A DNA stretch of 14,383 nucleotides from Funneliformis mosseae (taxonomy: Eukaryota > Glomeromycota > Glomeromycetes > Glomerales > Glomeraceae), in contig CAJVPP010002566.1 in NCBI GenBank assembly GCA_910592005.1, forward strand, positions 1 to 14,383. The letters run 5' to 3'. Below are positions 9,326-14,383 of the stretch, piece after piece. How positions within the stretch are numbered: the first letter of the stretch is position 1; each line of letters begins with the position of its first letter. The position numbers and the translations under genes were made by a program. The notes beneath the pieces are model-generated. The model was not told where the DNA came from. It made no database searches and saw only the letters and a program-made list of their open reading frames with translations.

Positions 9326-10347
9326 ATTTATCTCCTTTCTCCTCCACTTGGTAAAGGATTTGTTCAAAAGCATTGCTTAAGTAATCATCTATTTCATCTC
9401 TATTATAACTATAATTTGCTTATTTTTAAGCCAGTTAGTTCGTGAATTCTTTTTTCCTTATTTTTCATTTCCAGATTTATCATCTATAAGAAATTTAGTA
9501 AGAGAACATAGAGCGAACTTAAATTATTCATGCTTATTGAATTCCTTTTCAAGTATTTCTCTAAACTGCTTCCTTCTACTCTCTAACATTTTTCATATAT
9601 CACTACTATTATCTGGATAGGATTTGAGAACTTTTGCACAATGTACAGCTATAGCTCTTCTTTTAACCGCTGTTCCCAATTCTTCTTGTTCCCTAAATTC
9701 TAAATCCTTCTCTAACCTTTCGTGCCCCTTAATTTCTCCTAAGCGCTCAAATTCTTTATTGATCAAATTCTTAGATTTATTACCTTTTCTAAATGATTAT
9801 GTTTTAGGTCCAGAACTGCCTTCAGACTCTAACTCTTTTAATATCGGTAGACAAACTACCTCTGAATCATTTAGTTCAAGATTATGAAAAAGGGTCTTAC
9901 AACCATCTAGATCATTTGCTTCATATGGCTCAACACCTAGATCTAATTCTTTCTAACGTTTTTGCAATCTTGCTTCCTATGTCTTAATTCACTCTCTGGA
10001 TTTGCGTGCATTTGGATTGACCCAGTTTTTTGCCTTCTCTTCTGTGATGTAGTCGACACTAAGTACTGGAGCTTTCTTTTCAGGTTCTAGTTCAGGAACT
10101 AGAGTTGGGATTATCACATATAACTTCTCCTTATTGCTCATATTTACACTAGAGCTTTCTACCTGTACTCTGATTTCAGAAGCTTAGATAGCCTATTGGT
10201 TAGCTTTTGAATAAGCACCTGAATTGGCATTTAAATATAAGCTACTTCCTTTTGCTTTTGTAATGGTTTGCATGGATTTTTTCGCTTAAGATGCTCACAA
10301 TGTTTACAGATTGTATCTTTTTTATCACTTCTTGTTTTTTTAATCAT
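9315..10347 (-). pseudogene. Broken minus-strand gene, unknown function, with a short Cys cluster at its N-terminus
   Basis: Reading leftward, an ATG at 10347-10345 opens a basic segment with C-x2-C-x8-C (Cys at 10308, 10299 and 10272), a possible zinc-binding knuckle. A shift near 10250 moves into a frame that runs some 285 codons. Stops in it lie at (low coordinate) 9989, 9977, 9953, 9797, 9593, 9524 and 9458. The middle is acidic, then Lys/Arg/Glu-rich and helical (IKGHERLEKDLEFREQEE...). A further shift in 9400-9458 allows a natural end at TAA 9317-9315; without it the frame ends at TAG 9391-9389. An alternative start is the Met at 10273. The family is not recognised. The gene converges on the integrase and diverges from the Cys/His-rich gene, with about 200 bp between their 5' ends. 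Confidence 0.6.
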
Positions 10348-10551
10348 GGTGTTAGCTCTAACTATTGCATTATTACTTGCTTATATAATTTTCTTTAATT
10401 AATTATTTCCTATTCTTTCACTTTTTAACCATAGAGTTGCTGATATTTGCAGGCTTGCCAAAACAGTTTTAGGCTATTGCGAAACTGAAGTATTAACTAT
10501 TTATTAATTAATCTTTCAGAATTTAATGATAAAAAATAGGATGATCAGTGA

Positions 10552-10959
10552 ATATTCCTGCCCATATTTTTGCAATACTGGAAGGCTTGTGGAAATGCTT
10601 GCATTCATCCTGAAAAGTGTCGTTTTCATTGGAAAGCTAAGAAACGAGTACAATGCTCTGATTGTGATAAGCCAACTACTTCTGCTTGTGGCCGATGCCC
10701 AAATCATGTCAGAGGCTATTATGTTATTCAGTTTTATAACAGGTTTCGATCAGAAAGTCTTCAATTGGAGATACAAGAAAGACTTTGATCAGAAATACGA
10801 GAAAGACTTCGATTAGAGACACGAGAAAAAACTTATGAAGAAATGATGCTTACCTATAAAGATACGCTTGTAATTCTTAATATTACTCTTTGCAAGGAAT
10901 GCCTCCTTCTGATAAAAATGGATGAGAGAAAATATTGTAATAGTTACCGGTCAGAATAA
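10552..10959 (+). pseudogene. Broken small gene for a Cys/His-rich, probably zinc-binding protein
   Basis: A frame from the codon after TGA 10549-10551 runs to TAA 10957-10959 with one internal TGA (10786-10788). It has no ATG near its 5' end, so the true start is lost or lies in another frame (an ATG at 10526 opens the adjacent frame). Between 10588 and 10707 lie seven Cys and three His: C-x3-C-x-H-x3-C-x2-H, then C-x2-C-x7-C-x2-C-x2-H. That is enough for two zinc sites. After it come near-repeats of an Arg/Glu-rich 8 to 9-residue unit (IQERL.SEIRERLRLETRE, about 10767-10826) that should be helical. The zinc sites and small size suggest a DNA- or protein-binding accessory factor, but I do not recognise the family. 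It is divergent from the minus-strand gene to its left. Confidence 0.6.
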
Positions 10960-12104
10960 ATGAAAAATTATTTTGGCTAACTCTATACCTAAGTCTTAGC
11001 CAGAATTTTGGGTGCAATATCTGATGAGCATTTGCTAAATTTTTGTTAGACTTGCTTTTTATATTTTTTTGTTAAACTTTTATGATTAATATGTTATTTG
11101 ATGAGCCAGCTTGTACAGAATCCGTTCTTAACTAAGGAAAAGTTAGGACAATTCTATAGATTTTTTTTGGATTTTTACAGTAGGAATATTGATTTTTCGT
11201 TAGACTTTTATATAAAACATGCTAATTAAGGAGCTTGCTTGTACAAAACCAGTTCTTTATTCACAATTTTCATTAGATTTATTAATGGGAAACTTAGGAT
11301 AATCATTTGACTTAAATTTTTTCGTTAGACTTATACTGGGAGGAATTGAAACAAATTTTCGTTAGATTTAATAATTCGATATGCCATTTAGTAAGCTAAT
11401 ATGCATAGATATAGAACATGGCATACATATTTTCGTTAGACTTATGATAGAGGAATTGGAATAGTTAGACTTATTTTCATTAGACTTATTTTTTCGTTAG
11501 ACTTAATTAAGGGGTAATAAGAACCGTTAGACTTATTTTCGTTAGACTTAAGTAGTTAATATGCTAATTAATGAGCTAACTCACGCAGAATTAATTTCTG
11601 ATATATTTATTTTTATTAGACTTATTTTTTGATAGATTTATTTACAATATAGAAATTACAATTCTAGAAGTCTTAGAAGCTTTTCTAATATATGGTGCTG
11701 GAAATCTATACTCAAAAATAAAATTGTAACACTTAAAAATCTTTTAATACTTTAAAAAAATAAAATTTTAAAAAATAAACCAGTAACTTTATTCTCTATG
11801 ATAAGTATTATTAAATTATCGGCTAAATTTTCAAAATAATAATTACATAAAAAGTTATAAGCATTTAAAGTCAGGTGATTTTCATATGATTGATCAAATT
11901 TGAAACAAAATCAAATCACATGCACAAAATTCTATTGATCAGGGATTTTATAATTTAGGCCAACATTATAATAATTTAATGCCAGCCCAAATTATCATAA
12001 TTAATTAGACTTGGATATTTTTTTGATTTGATTTTTTTTTTGACTTATTTATTTATTTATTTATTTTTTTGATCTTCTTTTTAAAATTTGATTACACTTT
12101 TGAG
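10960..12104. other. Gene-free region: repeat array, then AT-rich filler
   Basis: I find no reading frame with protein-like content on either strand. The left two thirds (11045-11645) hold the TTAGACTTA repeat array listed separately. From 11650 to 12104 the sequence is very AT-rich. It includes an imperfect 11-bp inverted repeat (11950-11960 with 11985-11995), a TTTA microsatellite of five units (12045-12063) and T-runs leading to the transposase ATG. This last part may include the transposon's own 5' end. Confidence 0.6.
11045..11645 (+). repeat. Interspersed array of CGTTAGACTTA-type motifs
   Basis: About 13 copies of (C)GTTAGACTTA or close variants lie on one strand. They begin near 11045, 11071, 11198, 11271, 11323, 11360, 11434, 11464, 11479, 11495, 11525, 11540 and 11615. 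Most follow a T-run (TTTT or TTTTTT). A second motif near ATGCTAATTAATGAGC recurs at 11091, 11219, 11381 and 11561, followed in the first two copies by TTGTACA and GTTCTT. The array is therefore a nested, degenerate direct repeat with large units of about 130-180 bp. It could be an eroded minisatellite, an element terminus, or an iteron-like binding array. Confidence 0.75.
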
Positions 12105-14190
12105 ATGCCACATAAAACAAAAGGACAATGGCAAGTTAGTTAAATACCTAGAAAAAAGGATGCTCTGTATCTCAGGATCAACTTACTATTAAAAGAGATA
12201 CTTCAGAAAGTGAGATTATTAAATTGATTGATGATTTTGTTGATGATTGGACAGAAGAAGATTTAAAAGAGTTTAAAGATGTAGAAAAAAAACTTATCAC
12301 TGAAACTCTTCATTGGCATAAAGATGCTAATCATAGTATCAGAGCAGTATATACCAGAAATTCAAGGACTACAATCTGGAGAAAAGAAAAAAAAATAAGA
12401 AGTTAAAAGAAAATGCAAAGGAAATGAGAACAATTGATACCTTTTTTAGAAATTCTGAACAATCATCTTTATCACAATTATCTTTATCTTTATCTTTAAA
12501 AATTTCTTCACTTATGTCACAACCATTACAACCATCTTTATCTCTATCTAATAACTTATATATCTGCTTAGAAGAAATAAATCAATAATGTTTATTATTA
12601 AAATCTGCAAAAGAAAATGAGAAACTCTATACCTATGACTATTTACGTTGCTTAAGCATACGTAGGTTCATTCAACTATTATTAGATGGACAAGGAAAGA
12701 TGGAAGCCAGTAATAATATCGCACAAACTATATGGAATAAGGGTGATTATATGGCATGTTGTATTCGAAAATGGGAAACCCATTTTATAAAAATGGGAGA
12801 ACTTCTTCCTTATCGTCAAGGAAAATATTCAAAGTTGAAAAGCTTATTAAATGATGAGGATTTTAAAGAAGAATGCCAAATGTGGTTACAGAAATAAGCA
12901 CTAAATCACATTTTCCTAGAAGCTTAAAAACATATATCGAAGAAACAGTTTTTCCAAAATTAACAGGTCATATTAAAAAAGACACGATTTTTGAAAGAAC
13001 CTATCAGACTTATATGCATTTATGGGGATACAAGTATAATGAGAAAAAAAGGGGTTTATTATGATGGGCATGAACGGCCAGACATGGTAATATATAGGAA
13101 GGATTGGTTAAAGAGGATGTTTAAATATAAGAAATCTATGAAAAAATTTAATGGTGACATGTTGGACATTGTTTTAGAATCTTAGTTTAAGGCAGGAGAG
13201 AAGGAATTGGTACAAATAACATATGATAAATGCCATTTTTACGTGAATAATGGGCAATGAAAGATTTGAATAAACAAAGATAAAGATATTCTACATTCAA
13301 AATACATTAGACGCTCTATCATATTTTCGGCCTTTCTTTGTCAATATTATGGGTTATTACAATTATCTGATGAACAATTGCAAGCAAATTTGTACATCAA
13401 AAACAAAGAATCTTTTGTTTTTCGTTCTATACAAACAGATGGATATTAGAAATCAGAGCATATGTTAGATCAGGTTTGTACTTTTCTTATTATTCATTAT
13501 TTTTTAAAGAAAAAAGTTTACTAATTTTTCTTTCTACTTGTAAATAAAGCTCATTCATCAGGCAATTCTGATATTTGAAATATTGCATCCTAAATGCATT
13601 GGAGTTTTTTGCTTTGATCAGTCAACAAACTATAATGCTATGACAAATGATGCTTTTATCGCAATAAGAATGAACCTAAATTCTGGAGGAGTACAGCCTA
13701 AAATGCGTGATAGTTAGTATATTAATGAATATGATGAAAGACGTGTTCAATCAATAGTATTTTCAGATAATCATAAATTGAAAGGACAACCAAAGGGTAT
13801 TAAACAAGTACTTAAAGAACGTAACCTTTGGCCAACAAAAGAAATCATCTGACATGTAAATAGTGCTCTAGAAAATAAGATAACATTGAACCAGAAAGAT
13901 CAGACTGTTATGCGCGTAAAATAATGTCATTACAAACCGATTTTTGTGAACAACGATCAATATTGAAAGAAGCGGTAATTAAAGCAGGACATATCTTCGA
14001 ACGATATCCAAAATTCTATTGCAAATGCAATTTTATAGAGCAATATTAGGGCTTTGCAAAATGAGAGACCAGACAGTTATGCAGTTATAGTTTTATAGAA
14101 TTGTTGAAACAAGTTCTGAAAGTTCTTATTAGCGTTCTTATAACAACAATTCATAAGTTTGCATGCTGTTATAAGAAGATATTAATCTAA
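12105..14190 (+). pseudogene. Broken DDE transposase, IS630/Tc1-mariner type, with one intron
   Basis: The gene codes for a cut-and-paste transposase of about 650 residues. It reads from ATG 12105 with frame changes near 12158, in the nine-A run at 12387-12395, near 12895, near 13052 and near 13853. A Ser/Leu-rich low-complexity linker lies at 12460-12560. The catalytic domain shows Asp in the ITYDKCHFY segment (about 13219-13245), Asp in VFCFDQSTNYNAM (about 13601-13639) and Glu in CNFIEQY (about 14027-14047). The last is the position of the NxIE motif of this superfamily. A Cys cluster (C-x2-C...C, 13855-13910) lies between the second and third. Stops fall at 13183, 13258, 13267, 13447, 13715, 13850, 14047 and 14062. 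After 14062 the frame still reads like the family's C-terminus up to TAA 14188-14190. It is a different element from the genes at 277-10959. Confidence 0.82.
13474..13549 (+). other. Putative spliceosomal intron, 76 nt, in the transposase gene
   Basis: The transposase frame is lost at CAG|GTTTGTA and resumes at AAATAAAG|CTC in a different frame; removing 76 bases rejoins them in phase 0. A TACTAAT branch-point-like site lies at 13519-13525, about 25 bases before the acceptor, with a T-rich tract between them. An alternative in-phase acceptor is CATCAG at 13561, which would drop four residues. The interior has stops in the coding frame. Confidence 0.7.
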
Positions 14191-14222
14191 AAGATCATGT
14201 GATACACGTGACCAGAAGTCAC

Positions 14223-14383
14223 ATGGGCTGCGTCACGTTAGACGACGAAGACAGCGAAGATGAAAGAAATGAATTAAATAAAGATTACACAAGAGATCCA
14301 GAAAGTGCCAGAAAATTCTGTTATATTATTAATTATTTTATATTATTAATCATTATTAATTATTTATTATTTATAATCAGTTG
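14223..14383 (+). CDS. Possible partial open frame running off the window end
   Basis: An ATG at 14223 opens a frame with no stop to the last base (53 codons, incomplete). It begins with a strongly acidic stretch (DDEDSEDERNE), then a mixed region, then an AT-driven Ile/Tyr/Leu-rich end. Local base composition around 14200-14270 is much richer in G+C and CpG than the rest of the window, and a CACGTG lies at 14205-14210. No family recognised. It may be the edge of another element or of a host gene, or a chance frame. The transposase pseudogene ends just upstream. Confidence 0.3.
   Translation, partial: MGCVTLDDEDSEDERNELNKDYTRDPESARKFCYIINYFILLIIINYLLFIIS

Noticed and set aside
9624..9887. 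Plus-strand open frame with a signal-peptide-like start
   Set aside because: It is antisense to the long minus-strand frame at 9315-10347, whose charged helical protein content is far more coherent.
11045..11645. CRISPR-like array
   Set aside because: The repeats are short, unevenly spaced and degenerate, with no constant spacer length, and the window is eukaryotic.
12043..12067. TTTA microsatellite as a functional site
   Set aside because: Five units of a simple tetranucleotide in AT-rich intergenic DNA are expected by slippage.
14098..14178. Hairpin or MITE remnant (9-bp inverted repeat at 14098-14106 / 14144-14152 and 11-bp at 14135-14145 / 14167-14177)
   Set aside because: The stretch still reads as the C-terminus of the transposase, so the inverted matches are more likely chance in AT-rich coding DNA. 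There is no target duplication.
2197..14190. A changed genetic code in which TAA/TAG mean Gln and TGA means Trp or Arg
   Set aside because: All three stops appear at Gln, Trp and Arg positions alike, many frames also carry one-base shifts, and a catalytic motif (Walker A) has a missense change. Ordinary decay explains all of this.
1..14383. tRNA, rRNA or other structured RNA genes
   Set aside because: I saw no stretch with tRNA box A/B order or rRNA-like sequence by eye; a covariance-model search would settle it.

Overview
The window is AT-rich eukaryotic DNA made almost entirely of mobile-element genes in decay. Nearly every long reading frame is broken by in-frame stops and one-base frameshifts, but several can be followed for hundreds of codons. 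The organism is most likely a fungus. The protein types resemble the transposon proteins of arbuscular mycorrhizal fungi (Glomeromycotina, Rhizophagus-like), and one gene has a short GT-AG intron with a TACTAAT branch-point-like site. The genus-level guess rests on remembered resemblance, not a search.

Layout. 1-276 is a leader with repeated CTATAA motifs. 277-2081 (+) holds one or two broken genes of unknown function, ending in a coiled coil. 2197-5397 (+) is a broken polyprotein gene: coiled coil, Gag-like capsid region, CCHC zinc knuckle, then a retropepsin-like region. It meets tail to tail a minus-strand gene (6149-5372) that a 171-bp MITE has split. A 336-bp divergent region with two clusters of one 11-bp repeat follows. 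Next, on the plus strand, come a coiled-coil/transmembrane protein (6486-7372), an A32/FtsK-HerA-like packaging ATPase (7407-8198) and a DDE integrase (8248-9325). The integrase meets tail to tail a minus-strand gene with a small Cys cluster (10347-9315). A Cys/His-rich gene (about 10552-10959, +) lies divergent from it.

10960-12104 holds no gene. It contains an array of about 13 copies of a TTAGACTTA-type motif and AT-rich filler. 12105-14190 (+) is a broken DDE transposase of IS630/Tc1-mariner type with one intron, a separate element. The last 190 bp include a short open frame that runs off the window.

The main point is that 277 to about 10959 looks like one element. It joins a Gag/zinc-knuckle/protease gene, typical of retroelements, to an A32-type ATPase and a DDE integrase, typical of Polinton/Maverick-type DNA elements. 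Genes lie on both strands in convergent and divergent pairs, as in a DNA virus and unlike an LTR retrotransposon. I see no reverse transcriptase, DNA polymerase, RNase H, LTR or terminal inverted repeat. This copy is dead, so function would have to be judged from intact relatives.
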